Shown piece by piece: positions 43,440 to 54,309 of a stretch of 64,000 nucleotides of DNA. The DNA is taken from positions 496,001 to 560,000 of the forward strand of contig JBBELK010000992.1 of NCBI GenBank assembly GCA_037783545.1, in the 5' to 3' direction. The DNA comes from Henricia sp. BOLD:AAB3569 (taxonomy: Eukaryota; Echinodermata; Asteroidea; Spinulosida; Echinasteridae). The position numbers and the translations under genes were made by a program. The notes beneath the pieces are model-generated. The model ran no database searches. It saw nothing but the letters and a program-made list of their open reading frames with translations, and was not told the DNA's origin. Numbering within the stretch: position 1 is the stretch's first letter; every line of letters starts with the position of its first letter.

Positions 43440-44400
43440 CGTTTGTTTTTTAACAAACGCTAGGTGATCGGGTGACATGAACATTGAGCTCATGATGACG
43501 TCACACTTTTGAAATTGGTTGAAAACTTGAGTTGGTCGCTGTTGCAAAAGAAACATTCACTTATCGATTGCCAGTATTGGAATTCTCAAGACATGACTTT
43601 TTGACTATTCAACGCTTAAATTGTGAATCTGATGACGTCATTATTGGCACAGTCAATCTCATCACGACGTCACTATTGTGCACAAATTGTTCAAAGTTGT
43701 ACTGAAGAACAAGTTCTTTAATGTGGTGAAATAATCTTTCCAATATCTATTAGAGTTCTCAAGATTTTATCATTTAAGATCATATTACGTAACCACCGTG
43801 CATGTGATGACGTCATCATTGGTATAGTCATAAAGTGCACATGTGTGGGAACATTTCGATTTGTAGAACTATGGTCAAATTTCCTACCACCTTGGCTCTA
43901 TTTGCATTCAAAATGCAAATTTTCTGTTAACTTCCGGTTTAGACCGGAAGTAGGGGTCACACAGGGGTCATGTTAGTGTATGATTTGTTTAGTTCATTTA
44001 GACCTATAATGCTGTGAAATAATTGTTCAAGTATCTATTACGGTTCTTGAGATATGAATTTAGGAAATAATAACCTGTGAATTTTGGTAATTTGACACCT
44101 GTGATACGACATCATGACGTCACACTTTTGTGCACAAATTGTTCAACAATTTGATGAACATCAAGTTCTTAATTAATGTGCGAAGGAATCATACACATAT
44201 CTGTTGTACAAGTAGTTCTCAAGATGCAGCATTTTTAAACAATTCAGCTTCAATATCTTGCGTAATTTGACACCATATTACGTAACCACCGTCGATGTGA
44301 TGACGTCACCATTGGTATGGTCACAAAGTCCACATGTGTAGGAACATTTCGTTTTGTAGAACTGTGGTCAAATTTGCAAAATGTAGTGGTGTTTCCGAGC
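43440..44400. repeat. Degenerate repeat with five TGACGTCA motifs
   Basis: Perfect palindromic CRE-type TGACGTCA occurs at 43496, 43633, 43808, 44115 and 44301, and a variant CGACGTCA near 43665. A block of about 100 bp (43784-43882) recurs at 44277-44375, period 493, with a few substitutions; GTGCACAAATTGTTCAA also recurs at about 43677 and 44132. Confidence 0.85.
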
Positions 44401-45155
44401 CAAAACAACTATTTTAAGGTAAGTTCTAGCTGCCTCTTTATTTGGTGTGTGGTCCGATCGGTGGAGGGTGGGGAGACATTTTAATGGTTGCTAGCGGTCG
44501 GTTTTTGAAACCTTTCTCGAAGATTTAAGCCGAAAGTGTTATTTTTTACCCGTACGGGTTGTCACGAGTATAACGTTACTTACACGTTGTAGGCCGTGTG
44601 TAGCGAGTATACACTGTTAACAAATATATGTTCATTTACAGTACATTCATATGTCAATTGGCATTACATTATGTGCGTGTTTTGCACAATAATTTATCTG
44701 GTTCTTTAGAAAGTGCAGTAATTAACCTTTTTTGCTTCCACATCCACAAAGGTCTGTGGCTACCATGAGCAATTTCATAAAGCTTCCACATCCAAACTGG
44801 GGATTGCATTGATTTTTTTTTCCTCGTCGATATTATTTTTATGAGCTATTTTCATTGCTAAGTTAAAACAGACAAACGCGTACAAGACCCATTTTTTTTT
44901 ACTGAACACGCTCCTTTAACGGCGAGTCACCCTTGCAGGCCCCATAACCTTTATTTCTGACCTTCATTCGTCGCGTAGCCTATGGTGTGGTACGGTTTAT
45001 TCAGTGACGTAGAGATAAACATTTATCTTCACGTCTCTGAATAAAAAGGAGAAACGGTTATCATCGCGCACGTGTCTCTCATCACGTGATACACATCACG
45101 TGATTAATAGCTGGGTGCTACCTAACTACAGTGTGGTACCCGGACCAAAAAGTTG
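44401..45155. other. No recognised gene or repeat
   Basis: AT-rich; nothing supported. Confidence 0.4.
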
Positions 45156-45330
45156 ACTAAACTGAATTATTCAGTCGTTGTATGTGGAATATGTGGAGCG
45201 GGAACCAGTCTAGGTGCTACCCACAATTCCGTTTACGCACATACATTGAAAGATCTAGACTGGTTCCCGTCCACATATTCCACAGGAGAATAGACTGGTT
45301 CCCGTCCACATATTCCACACTTTCGCAATA
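45156..45330. mobile_element. Three TAGACTGGTTCCCG MITE ends
   Basis: GGAGCGGGAACCAGTCTA (about 45194-45212, inverted) and two direct TAGACTGGTTCCCGTCCAC copies (45254 and 45291), each followed by ATATTCCACA. Family as at 25261-26451; fragments only. Confidence 0.7.
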
Positions 45331-45657
45331 AGCGAACCAATCTATAGGGATCGGAAACCAATATATGAAAGATCATGCCCACATATCACGAACACCGCGA
45401 CCCCACGTACACATTGAAATATCCCACATATATGTCGAAATATCGCACATATATTTTTAACAACTTACTCTTTCGCGTTTAGGTTGACCGGTTATGGGTA
45501 AAAACGGCGTAGTAGTGTTCATTCGTTTTGAACGTACGTCGTACCGTGGGTTGACTGACTGGTCATCAGTGACCAATGAAATCGTCAACACCGCAAGCTC
45601 CACCCAGCTTAACCGTAGTATACCTAAAGCTGTATTTTTGAAATGAAACATGCATAT

Positions 45658-46093
45658 GGGTCTGTCCACAGTAATGGGGAACATTTGAAAAATAAGTCAA
45701 TAATTCCTTTCAGATGTCTTTAGTTTATCTCAGAATTAAAGAAATGTCCTTGTTTTGTTCTCGGGAGAAAACTTTTGCCCAAAAAGGTAAGAAATTGCTG
45801 CCACAACATACATTTTTGAAAAGCAAGTGTACAAATTTTCCTATTACGTAGGTAACGTGGACAGACAATTTTGTGACATTTTTTTCCGTCTTTGTTACAT
45901 GCGTAATAGGAAAATTTGTGCACGAGGTTTTCAGAAATGTATGTTGTAGGACTATTTTTCTTACTCCTTGGTGAAAAAGTTATTTCCTCAGTTTAGCTTC
46001 ATAATTTAAAGATAAAATTAAGACATTTGAAGTGAACTGGGACCTAAGATCTTGAATGTTACAGAAATGTACCCCATTACTGTGGACAGACCC
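45658..46093 (-). mobile_element. 436-bp MITE, copy 3, with paralogous empty site
   Basis: Inverted relative to copies 1 and 2, flanked by ATAT (45654-45657, 46094-46097). The paralogous right arm of the big palindrome has the unoccupied site at 53009-53012, where ACATGC-ATAT-GCATGT is intact. The insertion therefore added 440 bp: 436 bp plus a 4-bp ATAT duplication (a shorter AT or TA duplication with longer ends is equally consistent). The internal 67-codon frame (45720-45923, minus) is open. Confidence 0.93.
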
Positions 46094-46740
46094 ATATGCA
46101 TGTAATAGTAAAAGCCACCTCTCATGACACATGCAATTTGCGCCTTTGTGTTGGGCGTGCACACCTGTCTTCGCGTGTTTCATGCCAGGGCAAGGGCAAT
46201 GCATGGTATGTGGCAATCTAATCTGCACCTGCCTTTGAAAAAAATGAATTCAGAACGACATGTGGGAGAAGATACTGTTCCCAGAAAATTCTGTCCCCTA
46301 TCCCTTCCCCCGGAAACAAATCTCTAAATAATCTAGGATATTGTTGTCGCCCGGAAAATGTCTCCTTGGACGGTATGTGCGGAGGACATAGGGTGGATAG
46401 TCAATAAAGCTCGTCGAGGTTGAAGCAAACTAGTTCACTAATGTACTACTAATGTACAGAATATTGACTGTGGAATGGTGCAAACTAATAATGCCCCGGG
46501 GTAATCTTGATAAGTACGGCAAGCCTGCTATAAGGCGCCTTCACAGGGTGTCAGGGGGTCAAAAGGTGACTGGTCACTATTGCTTGTCCTCCAGATCGGG
46601 AGAGAACAACAGAGTCACGTGATGTTCTGCTAGCACGTGCGTTTCACCACATACGTGGTTCTATTATTTTCTCCCAATCTCTCTCCCGTGACCTTTTGAC
46701 CCCCTGTGAAAGCGCCCTAATTAAATAGCAGGTCTGTTGA

Positions 46741-46960
46741 TAGTCTTGGCCCAAGACTACTCTAGTCGATATTGGTTTGTGTACGCGTTGACCATTCCCA
46801 GTAGTGCGCCCTCTTGCAGCACTAACTAACTGGCCAGCCCTTTGCTCACTAGAGTAGGCAAAGGGCTGGCCAGTTAGTGCTGCAAGAGGACGCACTACTG
46901 AGAATGGCCAACGCGTACACAAACCAATATCGACTATAGAGTAGTCTTGGGCCAAGACTA
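46741..46960. mobile_element. 220-bp near-perfect palindromic MITE with 9-bp target duplication
   Basis: TAGTCTTGGCCCAAGACTAC..(46741) mirrors ..GAGTAGTCTTGGGCCAAGACTA (to 46960) along almost its whole length, around a short centre near 46851-46862. The exact 9-bp repeat GTCTGTTGA flanks it (46732-46740, 46961-46969). The paralogous arm has a single GCCTGTTGA (52383-52391, minus sense), a true empty site. Confidence 0.95.
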
Positions 46961-47322
46961 GTCTGTTGACTGTCATCCCAAGATTAGAGAGGGCGTTATA
47001 CATGTAGTTTTGACCATCACTAGAATAAAGACCACTCAATATTTATTGATACATGCATACACTAATACACTTTTTAAATGTGAAGCTATTGTATTCAACC
47101 TTGAAGATCCATGTACATAGATGGGTGGCGCCATAAACCTTACTAATTGTCCGCATTGGACTTTTTTTGGGGGTGGGGGAAACTTAATGAGACAATTTTA
47201 AGTCCAATGTGGCGGCACTAATTTTCCCTAATATGACATATGACAAATTATGCCTCAGAAAGTACACGTTATGAAGCACTATCATGCCATTAAGGAAAAT
47301 AAGTGGCGAAGGTGTACGACCA

Positions 47323-47520
47323 TAGAGTTATATATAGAAAACTAGAGTGTGCACTGGCTATTGAAGTCACGTTTGTGGACTGAGCCGATGTGGGCGTCGC
47401 TATGTTTGCTTAACGCTATAAGTGCAAAGTGGGCAAAACCCTTTTGCCCACCGAGCACCCATATCGGCACATCTTGAATTGGGAGTGCGCACTCTAGTTT
47501 TTTATATATAACTCTTTGTG
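47323..47520. mobile_element. ~200-bp inverted-repeat element at the inner edge of the left arm
   Basis: AGAGTTATATATAGAAAACT-AGAGTGTGCAC at the left and its mirror GTGCGCACTCTAG..TATATATAACTCT at the right. One matching end (51988-52014) borders the satellite on the other side, so this element may have seeded the palindrome. Confidence 0.7.
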
Positions 47521-47805
47521 TATACGGCATATATACCGCGAATCTCAACTGGCGAAAGTGTATGGTAGTTTTTCCCGAATCCGCAAGTCCAAGTTTCCAC
47601 CAAAGTGTTGACAGCCAGTAACCCGAACCCCTCGCTAGGCTTCATAATATGTCAATACGAGTATAGAGCTTCTGCACCAGCGGCCATGACAGTGGGCAGG
47701 TTTTCTTAACAATATAACCACGAAGCACCTATCATGCATGACTCATGGTAACAATGTGACCTGTCATGGCCGCCGTGCAAAGGCTCTATTGCAATACGTG
47801 CAATA
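47521..47805. other. Spacer between left arm and satellite
   Basis: Contains CTGGCGAAAGTGTATGGTAG (47548), mirrored at 52138-52158; otherwise unique, no gene seen. Confidence 0.5.
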
Positions 47806-47898
47806 CAGGCAACCAAAAGCGTTTGCATGTGAAAACCCAGGACGGAAAGTAGTTTGCATATGAAAGGCAAGACCCACGTACGATGCAGGTAACCAAAA
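47806..47898. repeat. Inverted satellite unit at the array start
   Basis: Carries the satellite motif in reverse complement (GTTTGCATGTGAAAACCCAG, GCAATACAGGCAACCAAAAG), head-to-head with the forward array that begins about 47900. This creates a local palindrome at the junction. Confidence 0.9.
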
Positions 47899-50800
47899 GG
47901 TCTTGCCTCAAATGCAAACTACTTTCCGTCCTGGGTTTTCACATGCAAACGACTTTTGGTTGCCTGTATTGCACGTGGGTCTTGCCTTTCAAATGCAAAC
48001 TACTTTCAGTTCTGTGTTTTCACATGCAAACGACTTTTGGTTGCCTGCATTGCACGTGGGTCTTGCCTTTCAAATAGAAATTACTTTCCGTCCTGGGTTT
48101 ACACATGCAAATGACTTTTGGTTGCCTGTATTTCACGTGGGTCTTGCCTCAAATGCAAACTACTTTCCGTCCTGGGTTTTCACATGCAAACAACTTTTGG
48201 TTGCCTGTATTGCACGTGGGTCTTGCCTTTCAAATGCAAACTCCTTTCCGTCCTGGGTTTTCACATGCAAACGAATTTTGGTTGCCTGTATTGCACGTGG
48301 GTCTTGCCTTTCACATGCAAACTATTTTCCGTCCTGGGTTTTCAAATGCAAACGACTTTTGGTTGCCTGTATTGCACGTGGGTCTTGCCTTTCAAATGCA
48401 AATTACTTTCCGTCCCGGTTTTCAAATGCAAACGACTTTTGGTTGCCTGTATTTCACGTGGGTCTTGCCTTTCACATGCAAACGACTTTTGGTTACCTGC
48501 ATCGTACGTGGGTCTTGCCTTTCACATGCAAACGACTTTTGGTTACCTGCATCGTACGTGGGTCTTGCCTTTCATATGCAAACTACTTTCAGTTCTGTGT
48601 TTTCACATGCAAACGACTTCTGGTTGCCTGTATTGCACGTGGGCATTGCCTTTCAAAGGCAAATTACTTTTCGTCCTAGGTTTTCAAATGCAAACGACTT
48701 TTGGTTGCCTGCATTGCACGTGGGTCTTGCCTTTCAAATGGAAATTACTTTCCGTCCTGGGTTTTCACATGCAAATGACTTTTGGTTGCCTGTATTTCAC
48801 GTGGGTCTTGCCTCAAATGCAAACTACTTTCCGTCCTGGGTTTTCACATGCAAACAACTTTTGGTTGCCTGTATTGCACGTGGGTCTTGCCTTTCAAATA
48901 CAAACTACTTTCCGTCCTGGGTTTTCACATGCAAACGACTTTTGGTTACCTGCATCGTACGTAGGTCTTGCCTTTCATATGCAAACTACTTTCCGTCCTG
49001 GGTTTTCACATGCAAACGAATTTTGGTTGCCTGTATTGCACGTGGGTCTTGCCTTTCACATGCAAACTATTTTCCGTCCTGGGTTTTCAAATGCAAACGA
49101 CTTTTGGTTGCCTGTATTGCACGTGGGTCTTGCCTTTCAAATGCAAATTACTTTCCGTCCCGGTTTTCAAATGCAAACGACTTTTGGTTGCCTGTATTTC
49201 ACGTGGGTCTTGCCTTTCACATGCAAACGACTTTTGGTTACCTGCATCGTACGTGGGTCTTGCCTTTCACATGCAAACGACTTTTGGTTACCTGCATCGT
49301 ACGTGGGTCTTGCCTTTCATATGCAAACTACTTTCAGTTCTGTGTTTTCACATGCAAACGACTTTTGGTTGCCTGTATTGCACGTGGGCATTGCCTTTCA
49401 AAGGCAAATTACTTTTCGTCCTAGGTTTTCAAATGCAAACGACTTTTGGTTGCCTGCATTGCGGGTCTTGCCTTTCAAATGGAAATTACTTTCCGTCCTG
49501 GGTTTTCACATGCAAATGACTTTTGGTTGCCTGTATTTCACGTGGGTCTTGCCTCAAATGCAAACTACTTTCCGTCCTGGGTTTTCACATGCAAACAACT
49601 TTTGGTTGCCTGTATTGCACGTGGGTCTTGCCTTTCAAATGCAAACTACTTTCCGTCCTGGGTTTTCACATGCAAACGACTTTTGGTTACCTGCATCGTA
49701 CGTAGGTCTTGCCTTTCATATGCAAACTACTTTCCGTCCTGGGTTTTCACATGCAAACGAATTTTGGTTGCCTGTATTGCACGTGGGTCTTGCCTTTCAC
49801 ATGCAAACTATTTTCCGTCCTGGGTTTTCAAATGCAAACGACTTTTGGTTGCCTGTATTGCACGTGGGTCTTGCCTTTCAAATGCAAATTACTTTCCGTC
49901 CCGGTTTTCAAATGCAAACGACTTTTGGTTGCCTGTATTTCACGTGGGTCTTGCCTTTCACATGCAAACGACTTTTGGTTACCTGCATCGTACGTGGGTC
50001 TTGCCTTTCACATGCAAACGACTTTTGGTTACCTGCATCGTACGTGGGTCTTGCCTTTCATATGCAAACTACTTTCAGTTCTGTGTTTTCACATGCAAAC
50101 GACTTTTGGTTGCCTGTATTGCACGTGGGCATTGCCTTTCAAAGGCAAATTACTTTTCGTCCTAGGTTTTCAAATGCAAACGACTTTTGGTTGCCTGCAT
50201 TGCGGGTCTTGCCTTTCAAATGGAAATTACTTTCCGTCCTGGGTTTTCACATGCAAATGACTTTTGGTTGCCTGTATTTCACGTGGGTCTTGCCTCAAAT
50301 GCAAACTACTTTCCGTCCTGGGTTTTCACATGCAAACAACTTTTGGTTGCCTGTATTGCACGTGGGTCTTGCCTTTCAAATGCAAACTACTTTCCGTCCT
50401 GGGTTTTCACATGCAAACGACTTTTGGTTACCTGCATCGTACGTAGGTCTTGCCTTTCATATGCAAACTACTTTCCGTCCTGGGTTTTCACATGCAAACG
50501 AATTTTGGTTGCCTGTATTGCACGTGGGTCTTGCCTTTCACATGCAAACTATTTTCCGTCCTGGGTTTTCAAATGCAAACGACTTTTGGTTGCCTGTATT
50601 GCACGTGGGTCTTGCCTTTCAAATGCAAATTACTTTCCGTCCCGGTTTTCAAATGCAAACGACTTTTGGTTGCCTGTATTTCACGTGGGTCTTGCCTTTC
50701 ACATGCAAACGACTTTTGGTTACCTGCATCGTACGTGGGTCTTGCCTTTCACATGCAAACGACTTTTGGTTACCTGCATCGTACGTGGGTCTTGCCTTTC

Positions 50801-51942
50801 ATATGCAAACTACTTTCAGTTCTGTGTTTTCACATGCAAACGACTTTTGGTTGCCTGTATTGCACGTGGGCATTGCCTTTCAAAGGCAAATTACTTTTCG
50901 TCCTAGGTTTTCAAATGCAAACGACTTTTGGTTGCCTGCATTGCACGTGGGTCTTGCCTTTCAAATGGAAATTACTTTCCGTCCTGGGTTTTCACATGCA
51001 AACGACTTTTGGTTACCTGCATGTACGTGGGTCTTGCCTTTTATATGCAAACTACTTTCCGTCCTGGGTTTTCACATGCCAACGACTTTTGGTTGCCTGT
51101 ATTGCACGTGGGTCTTGCCTTTCACATGCAAACTATTTTCCGTCCTGGGTTTTCAAATGCAAACGACTTTTGGTTGCCTGTATTGCACGTGGGTCTTGCC
51201 TTTCAAATGCAAACTACTTTCCGTCCTGGGTTTTCACATGCAAACGACTTTTGGTTACCTGCATCGTACGTAGGTCTTGCCTTTCATATGCAAACTACTT
51301 TCCGTCCTGGGTTTTCACATGCAAACGAATTTTGGTTGCCTGTATTGCACGTGGGTCTTGCCTTTCACATGCAAACTATTTTCCGTCCTGGGTTTTCAAA
51401 TGCAAACGACTTTTGGTTGCCTGTATTGCACGTGGGTCTTGCCTTTCAAATGCAAATTACTTTCCGTCCCGGTTTTCAAATGCAAACGACTTTTGGTTGC
51501 CTGTATTTCACGTGGGTCTTGCCTTTCACATGCAAACGACTTTTGGTTACCTGCATCGTACGTGGGTCTTGCCTTTCATATGCAAACTACTTTCAGTTCT
51601 GTGTTTTCACATGCAAACGACTTTTGGTTGCCTGTATTGCACGTGGGCATTGCCTTTCAAAGGCAAATTACTTTTCGTCCTAGGTTTTCAAATGCAAACG
51701 ACTTTTGGTTGCCTGCATTGCACGTGGGTCTTGCCTTTCAAATGGAAATTACTTTCCGTCCTGGGTTTTCACATGCAAACGACTTTTGGTTACCTGCATC
51801 GTACGTGGGTCTTGCCTTTCATATGCAAACTACTTTCCGTTCTGTGTTTTCACATGCAAACTACTTTTGGGTGCCTGTATTGCACGTGGGTCTTGCCTTT
51901 CACATGCAAACTATTTTCCGTCCTGGGTTTTCAAATGCAAAC
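47899..51942 (+). repeat. 4-kb satellite with 741-bp higher-order repeat
   Basis: The basic monomer is about 81 bp (two ATGCAAA boxes, CTTTCCGTCCTGGG, GACTTTTGGTTGCCTGTATT, GCACGTGGGTCTTGCC), mixed with 50-bp short units that lack the CCGTCCTGGG segment. Higher-order units start at 48782, 49523 and 50264, exactly 741 bp apart, with a shorter 664-bp variant starting at 48118. The plus strand is almost free of stop codons in all three frames (one frame is open 48118-51273, 1051 codons). There is no signal peptide, codon bias or splice evidence, so I treat it as non-coding satellite. The octamer ATGCAAAT and CACGTG recur through it. Confidence 0.92.
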
Positions 51943-53160
51943 GCCCACATCGGCACAGTCCGCAAACGTGACTTCAATAGCCAGTGCACACTCTAGTTTT
52001 CTATATATAACTCTATGGCCGTACACCTTCGCCACTTATTTTCCCTAATGGCATGATAGTGCTTCATAACGTGTAAATTTGTTCAGGAAACATTTGTTGT
52101 CATGCTCCATAGACTGGCTCAGTGCATGGAGGGAAAACTACCATACACCTTCGCCAGTTGAGACTCAATGCACTGAGTCCATGGAGGCAGCATAACATAA
52201 AAACCTAAGAGAAAACTTGAATTTTATTTTCATAGCTAAAATCATGTTTCCTAAAAAAAATTACTCTTTCTGAGGCATAATTTGTCATATGTCATATTAG
52301 GGAAAATTAGTGCCGCCACATTGGACTTAAAATGGGAAAAGTACCCACATGTATAACGCCCTCTCTAATCTTGGGATGACAGTCAACAGGCCTGCTATTT
52401 AATTAGGGCGCTTTCACAGGGGGTCAAAAGGTCGCGGGTCACTGTTACTTGTCCTTCAGATTGGGAGAGAATAGAATCACGTGGTGAAACGCACGTGCTA
52501 GCAGCAAATCACGTGACTCTGTTGTTCTCTCCCGATCTGGAGGACAAGCAATAGTGACCTTTTTACACCCTGACAAGGCGCCTTATAACAGGATTGCCGT
52601 ATTAAGATTACCCCGGGGCATTAGTTTGCACCATTCGGCAGTCATTCTGTACATTAGTGGTACATTAGTGAACTAGTATGCTTCAACCTCGGCGAGCTTT
52701 ATTGACTATCCACCCTATGTCCTCCGCACATACCGTCCAAGGAGACATTTTCCGGGAGACAACAATAGCATAGATCATTTAGAGATTGTTTTCCGGGGAA
52801 GGGATAGGGGACAGAATTTTCTGGGGGACAGTATCTTCTCCCACACTGGCGCTCTGAATTCAATATTTTCAAAGGCAGGTGCAGATTAGATTGCCACATA
52901 CCATGCATTGCCCTTGTCCTGGCGTGAAACACGCGAAGACAGGTGTGCACGCACAACACAAAGGCGCAATTGCATGTGTCATGAGAGGAGGCTTTTACAA
53001 ATACATGCATATGCATGTTTTCATGGAACAATAAAGCTTTAGGTATACTACGGTCCAGCTGGGTGGAGCTTGCGGTGTTGACGATTTCATTGGCCACTGA
53101 TGACCAGTCAGTCAACCCACGGTCCGACGTACGTTCAAAACGAATGAACACTAGTAGGGC
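51943..53160. repeat. Right arm of the large imperfect palindrome
   Basis: Inverted paralogue of 45485-47400. It retains unoccupied target sites of both MITEs found in the left arm, at 53009-53012 and 52383-52391. The last satellite unit runs straight into its inner edge (GCAAACG-CCCACATCGGCAC). Confidence 0.88.
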
Positions 53161-53836
53161 GACCGATAGCCGGTTTTCCTAACGCCAAGTGCTTCAAAAA
53201 CCATCTTTATTAGGTCAAAAACCATTTTTATTAGGTTCTTAACCATTTTTTTATTAGGTCACAAAGCATTTTCGTCTAGGTCGCAAAACTTTTTTTTTGA
53301 GAATTAGGTCGAGAAAATGGGTGTCAATTCATGAGTTTCTTTCCGACAATTTTGTGGTTTTAGTGGTCTCTGTATAAGCACTCTACCCAAAACGGTCGTC
53401 CTAATACGGGAAAAATAGTTATCAAACATTGCATATATATGTCAAATTATTGCACATATATTTTTAACATCGCATACAACTTACTCTTTCGCGTTTAGGT
53501 CGACCGGTTATGGGTAAAAACGGCGTATTAGGACGACCGACCGCATTCGACCGATAGCCGGTCGTCCTAACGCCAAGTGCTTCAAAAACCATCTTTATTA
53601 GGTCAAAAACCATTTTTATTAGGTTCTTAACCATTTTTATTAGGTCACAAACCATTTTCGTTTAGGTCACAAACCATTTTCGTTTAGGTCGCAAAACTTT
53701 TTTTCAGAGAATTAGGTCGAGAAAATGGGTGTCAATTCATGAGTTTCTTTCCGACAATTTTGTGGTTTTAGTGGTCTATGTAAGCACTCTACCCAAAACG
53801 GTCGTCCTAATACGGGAAAAATTGTTATTTAACATA
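53161..53836. repeat. 388-bp tandem duplication with TTATTAGGTC sub-repeats
   Basis: Unit 1 starts at 53161 and unit 2 at 53549, both with GACCGATAGCCGGT. Inside are several ACCATTTTTATTAGGTC repeats. The unit junction (GGCGTATTAGGACGACCGAC / CGGTCGTCCTAACGCC) is palindromic. Part of the unit (TTTCGCGTTTAGGTTGACCG) also lies at 45471-45490, outside the left palindrome arm. Confidence 0.88.
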
Positions 53837-54015
53837 TGAACAAATAATTGCATATATGTCAAATTATAGCACATATATCTTTAACATCGCATACATATGA
53901 AAAAACATTGCATATATATGTCAAATTATTGCACATATATTTTCAACATCGCATATATATGAAAAAACATCGCACATATATGTCAAACATCGCACATATA
54001 TGTCAAACATCGCAC
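53837..54015. repeat. Short-period CATCGCACATATATGTCAAA repeats
   Basis: About 20-bp degenerate units (CATCGCACATATATGTCAAA and CATTGCATATATATGTCAAA). Similar sequence occurs at 45420-45460. Confidence 0.85.
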
Positions 54016-54309
54016 ATATATTTGTGCATTATCGAATATTGCAACGTTTCACACGCCATATTACATAGCGTATACTGTTTTTGGACAGTACATTCTACTT
54101 TTTTGTTTTCTCTGTTTGCATGCAGTAGACTCTACTGTTATTTGGAATTTACAGAAGATTCTTCTGTTTTTCAACAGACGACTAAGTGTTCGTTTTGTGC
54201 ATGGTTTTGTTCTTTAAGAAAGCTTTCTGTACAGAAACAATTATATGTAACTGAACGAAGCAGTCTGGGTTATTGACGACTGTTTCTTGTTGTCCGTTTA
54301 AGTGTGGAT
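54016..54309. other. No recognised feature
   Basis: Unique AT-rich spacer. Confidence 0.4.

Larger units (their letters stand above)
45485..47400. repeat. Left arm of a large imperfect palindrome
   Basis: Block by block this is the reverse complement of 51943-53160: the GTCACGTTTG/GCACACTCTAG block, the ACCTTCGCC..TTTTCCCTAAT..GCATGATAGTGC block, the GATTAGAGAGGGCGTTATAC block, the CCCGGGGTAATCTTGA region, TTCCCCCGGAAAC, and the outer GGTTGACTGACTGGTCATCA region. The arms differ by small changes plus two MITE insertions in this arm only (45658-46093, 46741-46960). Confidence 0.88.

Noticed and set aside
48118-51273. 1051-codon repetitive protein
   Set aside because: Opens only by non-ATG start, all three frames are open, no domain, and the unit is a satellite. 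Kept as a finding, not as a gene.
47899-51942. CRISPR-like array
   Set aside because: Spacers are not unique, the unit is long and hierarchical, and the DNA is eukaryotic.
45485-53160. Assembly artefact (false inverted join)
   Set aside because: Arms differ by substitutions and by two complete transposon insertions with target duplications, which an artefact would not produce. Long reads would still be the final test.
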